From Rhizobium sp. L43 (GTDB taxonomy: Bacteria; Pseudomonadota; Alphaproteobacteria; Rhizobiales; Rhizobiaceae), in the NCBI RefSeq assembly GCF_002531725.1, contig NZ_NWSQ01000001.1:310001-374000 (forward strand): a stretch of 64,000 nt of DNA, in the 5' to 3' direction. A program made the position numbers and the translations under genes. Below are positions 26,145 through 35,031 of this stretch, piece by piece. Positions within the stretch are counted from its first letter, which is position 1; each line of letters begins with the position of its first letter. The notes under the pieces are model-generated. The model worked only from the letters and a program-made list of their open reading frames with translations, was not told where the DNA came from and did no database searches.

Positions 26145-27713
26145 GTGTTTGTGAACCGCAGTCACAAGTTTCTGCTCTTCTTGGCGGTCGCATCGATGAC
26201 GTTCGCGCCACGATTGGGTGCGGCAGACGACACCGTTAAAATCGACAGCGGAATGCTGCAGGGTGAGAGATCAGGCACGGTCGTCGGCTTCAAAGGCATA
26301 CCTTACGCCGCACCTCCGGTTGGTGATCTGAGATGGCGCAATCCGAGGCCAATGAAGCCATGGATTGGCACCAGGGATGCAAGCAATTTCGGTCCGTCCT
26401 GCATGCAGACCGATGATCTGCCGAAGTCAGAGGATTGTTTGACCGTCAATGTCTGGACACCCGCCAAGCGCTCCAAAACGCCCCTCCCGGTAATGGTTTG
26501 GATTTACGGCGGCGCCCTTGTCCATGGAAACACCCCTCAATATCCCGGTGGCCAGCTGGCCGCCCGCAGAGTTGTGTTCGTCAGCATGAACTACCGCATG
26601 GGACGGCTCGGTTACTTTGCCCATCCTGCGCTGATAAGGGAATCCCCTGACGAGCCCGTCGGCAACTATGGTTACATGGACCAGCTGGCAGCCTTGAAAT
26701 GGGTCCAGCAAAATATCGAAGCCTTCGGCGGCGATCCGAAGAAAGTGACGATATTCGGAGAGTCGGCCGGTGGCGGCTCGGTGATGGCGCACATGGTATC
26801 GCCGTTGTCACGGGGGCTGTTCCGCGGCGCCATTCTCCAGTCACCAGGTATGCCTACCGCGCGTGCGCAGAGCACGCCTTTGTCACCTTTAAAAGCGGCA
26901 GAGAAAACCGCGTTGGACTATGCGGCTTCTCTGGGAATCAATGGGAGCGATGCCGACGCTCTCGCCGCCCTTCGGGCGTTGCCTGCGAAAAAGCTGACCG
27001 AAGGTGCATCGGCACAAGAGGTGCTGGCAGGAATGTCGGCAGGCGAGCCCGTCATCGGCATCTCCGGCCCGATTATTGACGGGCGGTTTTTGCTCGAAAC
27101 GCCGGAAGCGGCTTTTGCGGCAGGCCGTCAAGCGCCGGTTCCCGTCATCGTCGGGGCAAATAATCGTGATCTCGGCATCGGTCAGGCAGCGACGAAAGAC
27201 GATCTCTTTGCGCTCTTCGGGAACCATGCAGCCGAAGCCCGGACGCTCTACGATCCCACAGGCCAACAGACGCTCGATGAGTTGAGGCAGCAGGTTCTGG
27301 CCGACAAAACGGTTGTTGAACCATCTCGCCACCTCGCTGACGAGATGATCCGCGCTGGTCAGCCGACGTGGTGGTATCGTTTCTCCTATGTCGCCGAGGC
27401 TCTCCGCAACGATCCGACATGGAAAGGCACCCTGCACGGCTTCGAAATTCCGTATACGTTCAACATTCCAAACGCACTGGTGAAAGACAAGGTGACACCT
27501 GCCGACTGGGCCATGGCCACATTGGCGAGTGCTTACTGGGTCGAATTTGCAACGAGCGGTGACCCCAATGGAGGCTCACGGCCAAAATGGCCTCACCACG
27601 ACCCATCCGTCCACAGGGTCACCGACTTCACCAATCACGGCGTGACGGTCGGAGCCGATACGCTAAAGCCCAGGCTCGACCTCTGGCAAAGCTATTGGGC
27701 GGAAAAGAAGTGA
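26145..27713 (+). CDS. Secreted type B carboxylesterase
   Basis: The start is chosen at GTG 26145 after GGAGAG; a GTG at 26151 or ATG 26094 are alternatives. A signal peptide ends near RLGAAD. The family signature is complete: FKGIPYAAPPVGDLRW, EDCLTVNVW, the oxyanion loop YGGA, the nucleophile elbow FGESAGGGS and the His in HGFEIPYTFN. About 520 residues, typical for the family. It hydrolyses carboxylic esters, probably in the periplasm or outside. The natural substrate is unknown. Confidence 0.88.
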   Translation: MFVNRSHKFLLFLAVASMTFAPRLGAADDTVKIDSGMLQGERSGTVVGFKGIPYAAPPVGDLRWRNPRPMKPWIGTRDASNFGPSCMQTDDLPKSEDCLTVNVWTPAKRSKTPLPVMVWIYGGALVHGNTPQYPGGQLAARRVVFVSMNYRMGRLGYFAHPALIRESPDEPVGNYGYMDQLAALKWVQQNIEAFGGDPKKVTIFGESAGGGSVMAHMVSPLSRGLFRGAILQSPGMPTARAQSTPLSPLKAAEKTALDYAASLGINGSDADALAALRALPAKKLTEGASAQEVLAGMSAGEPVIGISGPIIDGRFLLETPEAAFAAGRQAPVPVIVGANNRDLGIGQAATKDDLFALFGNHAAEARTLYDPTGQQTLDELRQQVLADKTVVEPSRHLADEMIRAGQPTWWYRFSYVAEALRNDPTWKGTLHGFEIPYTFNIPNALVKDKVTPADWAMATLASAYWVEFATSGDPNGGSRPKWPHHDPSVHRVTDFTNHGVTVGADTLKPRLDLWQSYWAEKK

Positions 27714-27841
27714 CGGGGGGGCGCCGGTCGCTCGGTGTGTTGCCTCTCCCATGGGGGAACCGCTGTGGCGCATAGAACGGAAACACGCTTGTCATTGTCA
27801 TCCGCCTTGGGGCGGCCAGTAAAATCAACCAGTCGCCCCCT

Positions 27842-27868
27842 CAGCACGGGAGCCGAGTGCCGGCTCCC
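27842..27868. repeat. 27-bp direct repeat copy B with hairpin core
   Basis: Identical to 24350-24376. It lies downstream of the intact tautomerase gene (transcribed leftwards), where an 8-bp GC-rich stem would fit a terminator. Confidence 0.85.
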
Positions 27869-27928
27869 TGCCCAATACCATCGCGGTGGCGTCCCGCAGC
27901 TCGAGCCCTCGACACTGCGGATCGTCCC

Positions 27929-28114
27929 TCAGGCCTCGGATTTGAGCCTGCCGCCAACCGCCCAGGAATCCTTGGCAATCTCCGTGATCAGAATTTCCAG
28001 CGATTCCGGCGGGCACGCCAGGGTTTCGACGGCGGCCTTGGTCGCTTCGCGCGCGAAGGCGCGTTTCTGATCGTCGGTGCGGCCGGGATGCATCTGCAGG
28101 TGAAGAATGGGCAT
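27929..28114 (-). CDS. 4-oxalocrotonate tautomerase family protein
   Basis: A 61-residue protein beginning MPILHLQMHPGRTDDQKR. After Met removal the catalytic Pro-1 is exposed, and the size is typical of 4-OT subunits. Arg residues expected for substrate binding are present near positions 12 and 39-like. AGGAGA lies just upstream. Such enzymes ketonise dienols in aromatic catabolism. It is divergent from a LysR-type gene at 28240 that is frameshifted, so its regulation may be lost. Confidence 0.85.
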   Translation of the reverse strand: MPILHLQMHPGRTDDQKRAFAREATKAAVETLACPPESLEILITEIAKDSWAVGGRLKSEA

Positions 28115-28239
28115 GGTTTCTCCTGGGTCATGGTTGGTAATGCCGTCGCCTTGGCGCGGGCATGACGACTATGTTGTAAATGCTCCGGTTGATAAATAAG
28201 CTTGAGGTATCGTCATTCGAAACCGACAGGTAGGCAATC

Positions 28240-29119
28240 ATGGACAAGCTGGCCGGCATGGCGATGTTCGTCAGGGTCATCGACAATGGCAGTTTCGCGG
28301 CGGCCGCGGAGATCGCACAGGTGTCGCCGGCCATGGTTGCCAAGCACATCAAGACCATCGAGACCCGGCTCGGGGCGAAGCTGATCCATCGCACGACGCG
28401 CCGCCATCAGCTGACAGAGGTCGGCCAGCTCTATTACGAGCGGTGCAAACGCGCGCTGTCCGAAGTGGCGCTGGCCGAGGCTTCGGCAAGCGAGGTCGGC
28501 GCCGCGCGGCCGGCTTCGGCTGGTGGCACCCGTCAGCTTCGGGACGCAAGTCCTGGTGCCGGCGCTGATCGAATACCAGAACGCCTATCCCGACGTCAGC
28601 ATCGAGCTGTCGCTCGACAACAATGTCCATGACCTCGTCGGCGAGGGTTTCGAGCTCGGTATCCACATCGGACCGCTCGCCGACAGCAGCCTGGTCGCCC
28701 GCCCGCTCACGCCCTACCGGCGGATTCTCGCCGCCGCGCCGGACTATCTTGCCCGCCATGGCCGGCCGGCCTCGCCGGAAGCTCTGACGAACCATCTCTG
28801 CCTCGGCCACTCCTATTGGCGCATGCAGGATCGCTGGCACCTGGTCGGGCCGGGCGGCGAACTGCGCGATGTGTTGATTTCCGGAAAATTCTCGACCAAC
28901 CAGGGAGCGGCGCTGCGCATGGCAGCACTCAGCGGCGCCGGAATCGTGCTTCAGCCGGAACTGCTGCTCGCCGCCGATATCGCCGAAGGCCGGCTTGAGC
29001 AGGTGCTGCCGGAATGGTCCTACAAGCCTGTACCGATGTCCCTCATCTACGCCCCCAACCGGCGACCGACAGCGATGTTACGCACGGTGATCGATTTCCT
29101 GGTGGAACGGTTTGGCTGA
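28240..29119 (+). pseudogene. LysR-type regulator broken by a frameshift
   Basis: The N-terminal part (28240 to about 28500) encodes a LysR HTH, MDKLAGMAMFVRVIDNGSFA...ETRLGAKLIHRTTRR. The effector-binding part continues from about 28495 in the next frame, SAPRGRLRLVAPVSFGTQ to the stop at 29119. The switch happens near 28490-28505, consistent with one inserted base or two deleted. Together the two parts would make a normal ~293-residue regulator. It is divergent from the tautomerase gene. It may be a genuine pseudogene or a sequencing error. Confidence 0.85.
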
Positions 29120-29617
29120 CAACGCTCGGTCGAGGCCGATATCGCTTACGGTTCAGCCTTGAGCTCTGTCCCCGGCTGCGGCCTTAAGAATTATGAGAGC
29201 TTTGGCCCGTTTGAGTTCGAACGCACGCAGTACGAACAGGTCGTTGAGGCACTGGTTCGTCGTGACTGATGATGACGTTGGCCGTTTCTTGCCTGATATG
29301 CATGTCGCGAATGAAGAACGGCCGGATTTTGCAAGAACCACAACCTGAAAGTATTCGCTCAACGGATAGTGGGGATAACGCGGAAAAGGCGTTCGAGCCA
29401 TCTCGGGAGTGATCGCGACTACCCATAACAGGTGTTCAGTGTGCATCTCGGTGGGGCGCGTCATCAAACCAGAGCGGCCTCCAACATGTGACGATGACTC
29501 AAATCCAGGCCCCAGCCGACAGAGACGATAACGCTGAAAGGCACTGCTCATCTCATCGATCAAAGCTGTGGCTGGCAATGTCAGCCCTCTGCGCGTCCGG
29601 CTTATACCGAAACAAAA
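29120..29617. other. Intergenic region, no gene seen
   Basis: Short open frames occur on both strands, but none has a ribosome binding site together with plausible composition. Nothing structured stands out. Confidence 0.5.
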
Positions 29618-29869
29618 TTATGGCGCTGCCCAGAGTAACCACCCTAACAGCGATATGTCCGCGATCAAGGCGATCAGGAGAGCCCAAACGATAAGCGCCC
29701 GTCGTCTTGCTGTTTTCTTGGATATAACCTGGAAAGCCGTTTTTTGCGCTTTTTCAGCCTGACGACTCAAGTTTCCTGGCTCCAAATATCTTTTGGGGCC
29801 AACATAACCGACGAGGCCGCCGACTATCATAACGAGAAAGAGAATCAGATATGAAAGCATCGGGACCAT
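29618..29869 (-). CDS. Small two-helix membrane protein
   Basis: The start at 29869 gives 83 residues: a first TM helix (LSYLILFLVMIVGGLVGYV), a basic loop containing KKTARRR, and a second TM helix (ALIVWALLIALIADISLLGW). No family is recognised. It is divergent from the broken serine hydrolase at 29962. Confidence 0.5.
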   Translation of the reverse strand: MVPMLSYLILFLVMIVGGLVGYVGPKRYLEPGNLSRQAEKAQKTAFQVISKKTARRRALIVWALLIALIADISLLGWLLWAAP

Positions 29870-29961
29870 CGTTGTCGACGAGAAATTCCTTGCTGGCATA
29901 GGGATAGCATCGGTCGGCTCTCAACGCCACCAAGGCCCGCTTAATGTGCTTCGGAGGAGCC

Positions 29962-30972
29962 ATGGCTTCGAACGACGTCCTATCGGCTGCGAAAAACCAT
30001 GTTGTTCCCGACAACGAATGGCACGAGTTGCCAGCGGCAAGTCAAGGCTGGTCATCGGAAGGTCTTGCCGCTCTCGCCCTCGAGCTAGCGAACGGGCACT
30101 CAACAGCATTCATGATCGTCCAATGAGGGCACCTGGTTTTCCAGTGGGGTGATATAGCTCTCAAATCGAGCATCGCATCTGTGCGAAAGAGCCTGATCAA
30201 CATCCTGTACGGAATTTACATTGCCGAGGGCAGGGTCGACCCGCATGCGACGCTCGCAGAGCTGGGCATCGATGACAATGAGCCTCTGACGCCGGCCGAG
30301 CGACAAGCAACGGTTATGGACCTCCTGATGGCGCGGTCAGGCATCTATCTACCGTCGGTCTTCAATACCGAGGCCGGGCGACCGCCGCGAGGCAGCTATC
30401 CGCCCGGGGCCCATTGGTTCTACAACAACTGGGACTTCAATGTCCTCGGCACGATCGTCGAGCGCACGACAGGTCAAAACGTATTCGACGGACTTGTGTC
30501 GCGCCTCGTCATTCCACTTGGCATGCAGGATTGCGAGCCGGGTGATGGATGGTTTCAGCATGGTCCGGAGTCGTCGCACCCAGTGTATAAAATTCGCATG
30601 TCGGCCCGTGATCTTGCGCGGGTTGGTCTGCTTTACCTGCGTCAGGGGCGTTGGGGAACTAAACAGCTCGTACCTGAAAGCTGGGTTCGCGATAGCACGC
30701 TTCCTCATTCCGAGGTCGGAGCAGGGCATGGTTACGGTTACCTGTGGTGGGCTACGGCGGCGAACGCTCCCGGTGACAGCATGGCCACTCACGCACCCAT
30801 GTTCTACGCCAGCGGGTGGGGAGGGCAGTACATCATTGTCATACCTGAGCTTGATCTCGTCGTAGTGCACAGATCAGCACCCTCATCGGTTGGTACCGGC
30901 GTAAGCCATGTTCGAATGGGTGAAATTCTACGGCTTGCCCTCGCGGCCTGCACAAACCGCGATATCGTCTAG
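29962..30972 (+). pseudogene. Serine hydrolase (class C beta-lactamase fold) with in-frame TGA
   Basis: ATG 29962 follows GGAGGAG. The frame encodes MASNDVLSAAKNHVV...STAFMIVQ and then TGA at 30124, and continues without a shift as GHLVFQWGDIALKSSIASVRKSL to the stop at 30972. The SVRK is the SxxK active-site motif; YNNWDFNVLG gives the YxN. Family members read MIVQ-R-G...LVFEWGD here, so CGA to TGA is the likely change. Without it the protein would have ~336 residues. A shorter protein restarting after the stop would still include SxxK but lack the N-terminal strand. Confidence 0.85.
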
Positions 30973-31101
30973 TCCCGCTGGTGAAAGCCGCGGCCTGAAC
31001 CTTGAGACTATCGGGAAGGCGTAACGGATCGGCGAACTCTACCGCATCGAAGCCGAGTTGCGCTGTTAAGGGATTGTTCAAACACAAGTCGGAGGCGGGG
31101 A

Positions 31102-31563
31102 ATGATGGTTCAGATCAGCCTAGCGCAGCATGATGATGTAGCACCCTGGCTGCGGCTGGCTGAGGACGTTGTCCCGTTGTTTGGCCCTATGCCGGGCTTT
31201 GATGCTGTTCTTATCCGGAAGATCACCCGGCAGCAGGCCTTCAGCGCAAGAACAGACATGGGAAGCACAGGATTCATAGGAGGAATTCTAATAGGTGGCA
31301 GCGACTCGAAACACGCGATCCGCTGGCTTGCAGTCTCTTCAGAGTTTCAAAGGCTTGGCGTCGGCAAGATGCTTGTCGAGGCTGCCCTTTCCAGCATCCC
31401 ATCTGACTCCACCGTTCATGTCGATAGCTTCGTCGCAGGGAGTCCAGGAGCGGAAGCAACCAAGCGACTCTATGAGGGCTGCGGCTTCATTCCCTTGGAA
31501 GTCTGGAGAGAGGGTGAGGTGGTTCGCCAACGATATATGCGACCGCCGTTAAAGCGGCCGTAG
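31102..31563 (+). CDS. GNAT acetyltransferase
   Basis: ATG 31102 (or 31105) follows GGAGGCGGGG; 153 residues. The acetyl-CoA loop is SSEFQRLGVGKMLVEAAL and the C-terminal part is EATKRLYEGCGFIPLE. It is a single GNAT domain with unknown substrate. Downstream is the operator of the toxin-antitoxin pair. Confidence 0.82.
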   Translation: MMVQISLAQHDDVAPWLRLAEDVVPLFGPMPGFDAVLIRKITRQQAFSARTDMGSTGFIGGILIGGSDSKHAIRWLAVSSEFQRLGVGKMLVEAALSSIPSDSTVHVDSFVAGSPGAEATKRLYEGCGFIPLEVWREGEVVRQRYMRPPLKRP

Positions 31564-31641
31564 TATCTACGATCGCCAATGGCGCGAAGCTGCCGTCCCC
31601 GTCATAGCGGCGGTCCTCGGTCTGAAGCACGAAAGAAACAG

Positions 31642-31656
31642 ATACACATTGTGTAT
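31642..31656. promoter_or_regulatory. Likely TacA operator: perfect 7-bp inverted repeat
   Basis: ATACACA and TGTGTAT flank a single T, 35 bases before the antitoxin start. Ribbon-helix-helix antitoxins of the DUF1778 family bind short inverted repeats like this at their own promoter, so autoregulation is expected. Confidence 0.65.
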
Positions 31657-31691
31657 GCGACTATGGTAGGCTGATCTTGAAGGAAAATACT

Positions 31692-31976
31692 ATGGCCAAC
31701 AAAAACGCGACCGACACCCATAAACGCGCCGTCAATTTGAAGGTTCGTGACGACATTCGCGGCCTGATCGACCGTGCGGCCAAGACTCACGGGAAAACCC
31801 GCTCGGATTTCATGATCGACGCCTCGCGCCGCGCCGCCGAAGACGCCCTTCTCGACCAGACATTGGTGCAAGTCGATCCGGACAGCTATGAACACTATCT
31901 CGCCGTCCTCGACCAGCCGCCAAGCGGCGAAGGTTTCGAACGGCTGATGAATGCTCCCAAACCCTGGCAGCCGTGA
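31692..31976 (+). CDS. tacA: DUF1778 (TacA-like) antitoxin
   Basis: The start at 31692 gives 94 residues. The N-terminal half is a ribbon-helix-helix DNA-binding unit (RAVNLKVRDDIRGLIDRAAK, then KTRSDFMIDASRRAAEDALL). The C-terminal tail (FERLMNAPKPWQP) is the toxin-neutralising segment typical of this family. It is predicted to bind its GNAT toxin and to repress the operon through the palindrome at 31642. The stop overlaps the toxin start as TGATG. Confidence 0.9.
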   Translation: MANKNATDTHKRAVNLKVRDDIRGLIDRAAKTHGKTRSDFMIDASRRAAEDALLDQTLVQVDPDSYEHYLAVLDQPPSGEGFERLMNAPKPWQP

Positions 31977-32452
31977 TGTTGTCAGCGCCGGCGCTTCTCG
32001 GGGAAGCGCACGCTCTCCAACTATTCGACAGCGGACACGATAGTCTCGATGAATGGCTGCGCCGCCGCGCGCGGGCCAATCAGGTCAGCGGCGCATCGCG
32101 AACCTATGTGGTCTGCGACGGCGTGCGTGTCATCGGTTATTATTGCCTGTCATCGGGGGCGCTCGCGGTCGTGGATGCGCCGGGAGCTGTCCGACGCAAT
32201 ATGCCGGACCCCGTTCCCATGGCAGTGCTTGGTCGTCTGGCTATCGATCGGAACTGGCAAAGAAAAGGCATTGGAGCCGCGCTGTTGCAAGACGCCGTGC
32301 TGCGCACCGGACAGGCGGCACATATCATGGGCATTCGCGGCCTTCTGGTTCACGCAATCTCCGACGAAGCCAAGGCCTTTTATGAGCATTATGGGTTCGT
32401 CGCGTCGCCGGCCAACCCTATGACCTTGGTGTTATCGTTGAAGGCACGCTAA
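31976..32452 (+). CDS. tacT: GNAT toxin (TacT-like, tRNA-acetylating)
   Basis: 158 residues from ATG 31976 (a GTG at 31973 is also in frame). GNAT fold: LGRLAIDRNWQRKGIGAALLQDAV holds the acetyl-CoA loop and FYEHYGFVASPANPMTLVL the C-terminal strand with the family's conserved Tyr. TacT-type toxins acetylate the amino group of charged tRNAs and stop translation. It is coupled to the antitoxin gene, a classic type II pair. Confidence 0.9.
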   Translation: MLSAPALLGEAHALQLFDSGHDSLDEWLRRRARANQVSGASRTYVVCDGVRVIGYYCLSSGALAVVDAPGAVRRNMPDPVPMAVLGRLAIDRNWQRKGIGAALLQDAVLRTGQAAHIMGIRGLLVHAISDEAKAFYEHYGFVASPANPMTLVLSLKAR

Positions 32453-32530
32453 GGCCTCGATTGATCCGCAAAAATCGCCCGATGCATGAATATTACCAAT
32501 AGACATTCGAGCGCGCCGTCCCCGTGCGGT

Positions 32531-32938
32531 CTATTTGACGACGTTGAGGTCGAAAGTCACGTCGCGAACAACCCCGTCTCCGTAGGACTCCCTGAAAGTT
32601 GCTTTGTCAGGGCCGACATATCCGGCTGCGGAGGTGTAGTAAACAACCATGCCTGGGGTTTTCACCCCAGCACATTTGGGAAACTTCTTCGAATTCGCGA
32701 CTACGTCTTCCGGTACGATTTCGAGTTTCCCATGAGCTGGCGGAGAAACTGTTCGAACGTTCGGACGGCTTAATTGTGAGCAATCGGCTTTGAGGTGCCA
32801 GGTCTGCCCCAGTCGCGTCCGCTCAGCGCTGACTGCAGTCAGGCTCTTGTTCTCCGTAGCAATGCCACCCGAGGTCGTCGTACAACTCGCCAGCATTGGA
32901 AGTAGCAGAGCGGAAATTGCTGCAGCCAAAGTTCGCAT
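32531..32938 (-). CDS. Small putative lipoprotein
   Basis: The start at 32938 (or 32941) has GGAG upstream. 135 residues: a signal sequence with lipobox LASC (MLASCTTTS), then a mature part with several short beta-type segments (VRTVSPPAHGKLEIVPED, TFRESYGDGVVRDVTFDLNV). It should be anchored by lipid to the envelope. The fold resembles small Ig/cadherin-like modules, but I cannot name a family. Confidence 0.75.
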   Translation of the reverse strand: MRTLAAAISALLLPMLASCTTTSGGIATENKSLTAVSAERTRLGQTWHLKADCSQLSRPNVRTVSPPAHGKLEIVPEDVVANSKKFPKCAGVKTPGMVVYYTSAAGYVGPDKATFRESYGDGVVRDVTFDLNVVK

Positions 32939-33075
32939 CATTGGTCTCCTGTTGCTGAGGAGCATGCGTATCGATGGCCTCTAAAAGCGTCAATCGCGTG
33001 AGGCATTGAGCCGCAGGAGCAGGCCCCGCTGACGAGTGCAGGGCTCTTTGGGCCCGCATAAGCGTCCGCTCGGCC

Positions 33076-33849
33076 TCAGGCGACGGACCATCCACCGTCC
33101 ACCAGCAGGTTCGCGCCGGTGATCAGGCTGGCAGCCGGCGATGCCAGGAAGACGACGGCGCCCACCACATCATCGGTTTCACCGATCCGGCCGAGGGGAA
33201 TGCGATCGAGTGTCGCTTTGCGATTGGCGGCGTCGGATAGAAAGGGTGCTGTACCATCCGTGTGGATGAAAGTCGGCGATACGGTGTTTACGGTGACATT
33301 GTAGCGTGCCCATTCGGCTGCAAGGCAGCGCGTCAGGTGATTGATCGCCGCCTTGCTCATGCAATAGATTGCCTCACCGCGAAGCGCCACGGTGCCGGCC
33401 TGTGAGCTGATGCTGATGATCCGGCCGCCATTGCGCTTGATCATGTGACGCCCGACTGCCTGCGTCATCAGGAAGGTGCCCTTGATGTTGACATCGAGGA
33501 TCTCGTCAAGGTCCTTCTCTTCGACGAGTTCGGCGAGATTGCCTGGAGCCACGCCGACATTGTTGACGAGGACGTCGATCCGACCAAATGTCGTCAACGC
33601 TGCGTCGACAGCTTGTGCGATATGGGCTTTGTTGGGAATGTCCAGCTCAACAGCGAGGACTTTTCGTCCCGCGCCCTCGAGTTCGGCGACCAGATCCGCC
33701 GACGCTGCGACATTGCGGACCCCCAAGACAATATCGGAGCCTGCCGCAGCACAGGCAAGCGCGCAAGCTCGACCGATGCCACGGCTCGCTCCTGTTACCA
33801 AAGTCACCTTGCCCTCAAGGCTGAAGTCCGGCGCATTCCTCTGCATCAT
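33076..33849 (-). CDS. SDR-family oxidoreductase
   Basis: The start at 33849 has GGAGG five bases upstream; 257 residues. It is a classical short-chain dehydrogenase: TGASRGIG cofactor loop, NNVG, catalytic Ser in SISSQAG, YCMSK Tyr-Lys pair, and C-terminal ITGANLLVDGGWS. The cofactor preference is not evident. It oxidises or reduces a hydroxyl/keto group of unknown substrate. Confidence 0.9.
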   Translation of the reverse strand: MMQRNAPDFSLEGKVTLVTGASRGIGRACALACAAAGSDIVLGVRNVAASADLVAELEGAGRKVLAVELDIPNKAHIAQAVDAALTTFGRIDVLVNNVGVAPGNLAELVEEKDLDEILDVNIKGTFLMTQAVGRHMIKRNGGRIISISSQAGTVALRGEAIYCMSKAAINHLTRCLAAEWARYNVTVNTVSPTFIHTDGTAPFLSDAANRKATLDRIPLGRIGETDDVVGAVVFLASPAASLITGANLLVDGGWSVA

Positions 33850-33963
33850 GGTGCCTCCCTTGATGAAATCATTTATGGCAGGGTCGGCGGGCGGATGCCA
33901 GATTTTGCGCGCATGCTCGACCCTGTGCGACGCCATGCATTGCTGCCTGACCCTATCCGCGAC

Positions 33964-34079
33964 GTCATCCCAGGCCTTGTGCCGAGGATCTCAGCCGTTC
34001 CAATTAAGCATCTGAAAACAAACATTTTCCTGCCAAGAAATTGCGGTGGTCAGATGCTCGGCACAAGGCCGAGCATGAC
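33964..34079. repeat. Inverted repeat of ~29-bp arms, rhizobial-type element
   Basis: The arms at 33964-33992 and 34051-34079 are imperfect reverse complements (core GGCCTTGTGCCGAG). The right arm is itself a perfect hairpin, ATGCTCGGC-ACAAG-GCCGAGCAT (34054-34076). The layout resembles mobile palindromic elements common in rhizobial intergenic DNA. The region 33850-34153 otherwise holds no gene. Confidence 0.65.
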
Positions 34080-34153
34080 GGAGGAGAAGTCGCCAACGGC
34101 TCACCAATCTGCACGTGGCCGTCGACGATGGCGACGAGGCAGCAGAGCCCTGA

Positions 34154-35029
34154 TCAGCGCCGCGCCGGCGGCTTCGTGGCGGCTCGCCGTTGCAGCGCGA
34201 AACGCGCCGCCGAGCAGTTGACGTCGGGCACGAGATCGTAGGTCTGCTGGTAGAGGTTCTGCGCCAGCGTATTGTTGCCGCGGGTTTCCGAGGCGAAGGC
34301 GGCGAGCGCCGTGCGCTTGTAGGCTTCGACGATCGGTTCGGCGGCTTTTGCGAGTGCTGCGTCATCCGATGGCTCGGCGGCCAGCGAAAGCGCGGCATAG
34401 GTTGCATCGCCATCCCGGCCGACGCGGCCGCCGACGGCGCCGTTGAAGCTTTGCTCGGAAACCTGGCGCATGCGCCGGGCATTCTTGATGCATGTCGGGA
34501 TGCGGGCGGCTTCGGCATGGATGCGCTCGGCCGTCGGCCCACCCTCCGTGCTGCCGCTGTCCGACAGGATCACGTAGCCGATGATGCCGACGATGGCGAG
34601 ATAGATGACCCCCATGCCGGCCAGGAAGGCCGGCTGCTTGAGGAGCGGCTTCTTCGGCTTGGTCTCGCCGGCCTTGGCAGCCTCCTTCTTCGGCGCCTCC
34701 TTGGCGGCTGACTTGACGACGAACTGGAATTCGACATCCTTGCCGAGACGGAAACTGTCGCCGGCTTTCAGCGAGGCCGTCTGCAACAGCGCTTCGCCGC
34801 GCAGCATGATCGGGTTCAGCCCCATGCGGCGGATGATGAAGCCGCCGTCGCTCTGCCGTTCGATGCGGGCATGGATCGGCGCCAGGAACGGATCGTCGAC
34901 GACGATATCGGCATTGGAAGCCCGGCCGATCGACATTTCCGGCCGGTCGAGCACATGGCTGCGGCTCTGGCCACCGGGGCCGGTCTGCAGCAGGCTTGGT
35001 TTGTTTCCGCGAAAGAAGGAAAAAGCCAT
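34154..35029 (-). CDS. FHA-domain membrane protein of the Tad cluster
   Basis: 291 residues. An FHA domain covers ~20-105 (SIGRASNADIVVDDPFLAPIHARIE with GR and H of the phospho-Thr-binding site, then LNPIML). It is followed by a Lys/Ala linker, one TM helix (FLAGMGVIYLAIVGIIGYVI) and a helical extracytoplasmic part. FHA domains bind phosphothreonine peptides, so this suggests regulation of the pilus by Ser/Thr phosphorylation. It starts two bases from the tadC stop, clearly the same operon. Confidence 0.85.
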   Translation of the reverse strand: MAFSFFRGNKPSLLQTGPGGQSRSHVLDRPEMSIGRASNADIVVDDPFLAPIHARIERQSDGGFIIRRMGLNPIMLRGEALLQTASLKAGDSFRLGKDVEFQFVVKSAAKEAPKKEAAKAGETKPKKPLLKQPAFLAGMGVIYLAIVGIIGYVILSDSGSTEGGPTAERIHAEAARIPTCIKNARRMRQVSEQSFNGAVGGRVGRDGDATYAALSLAAEPSDDAALAKAAEPIVEAYKRTALAAFASETRGNNTLAQNLYQQTYDLVPDVNCSAARFALQRRAATKPPARR

Positions 35030-35031
35030 GA

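Noticed and set aside
24279..28240. Composite transposon around serA and the esterase
   Set aside because: No transposase or terminal inverted repeats are present; the flanking repeats are parts of a tautomerase gene, better explained by homologous recombination.
30124..30126. TGA read as selenocysteine in the serine hydrolase
   Set aside because: The position is Arg in relatives, is not catalytic, and no SECIS-like hairpin is evident right after it.
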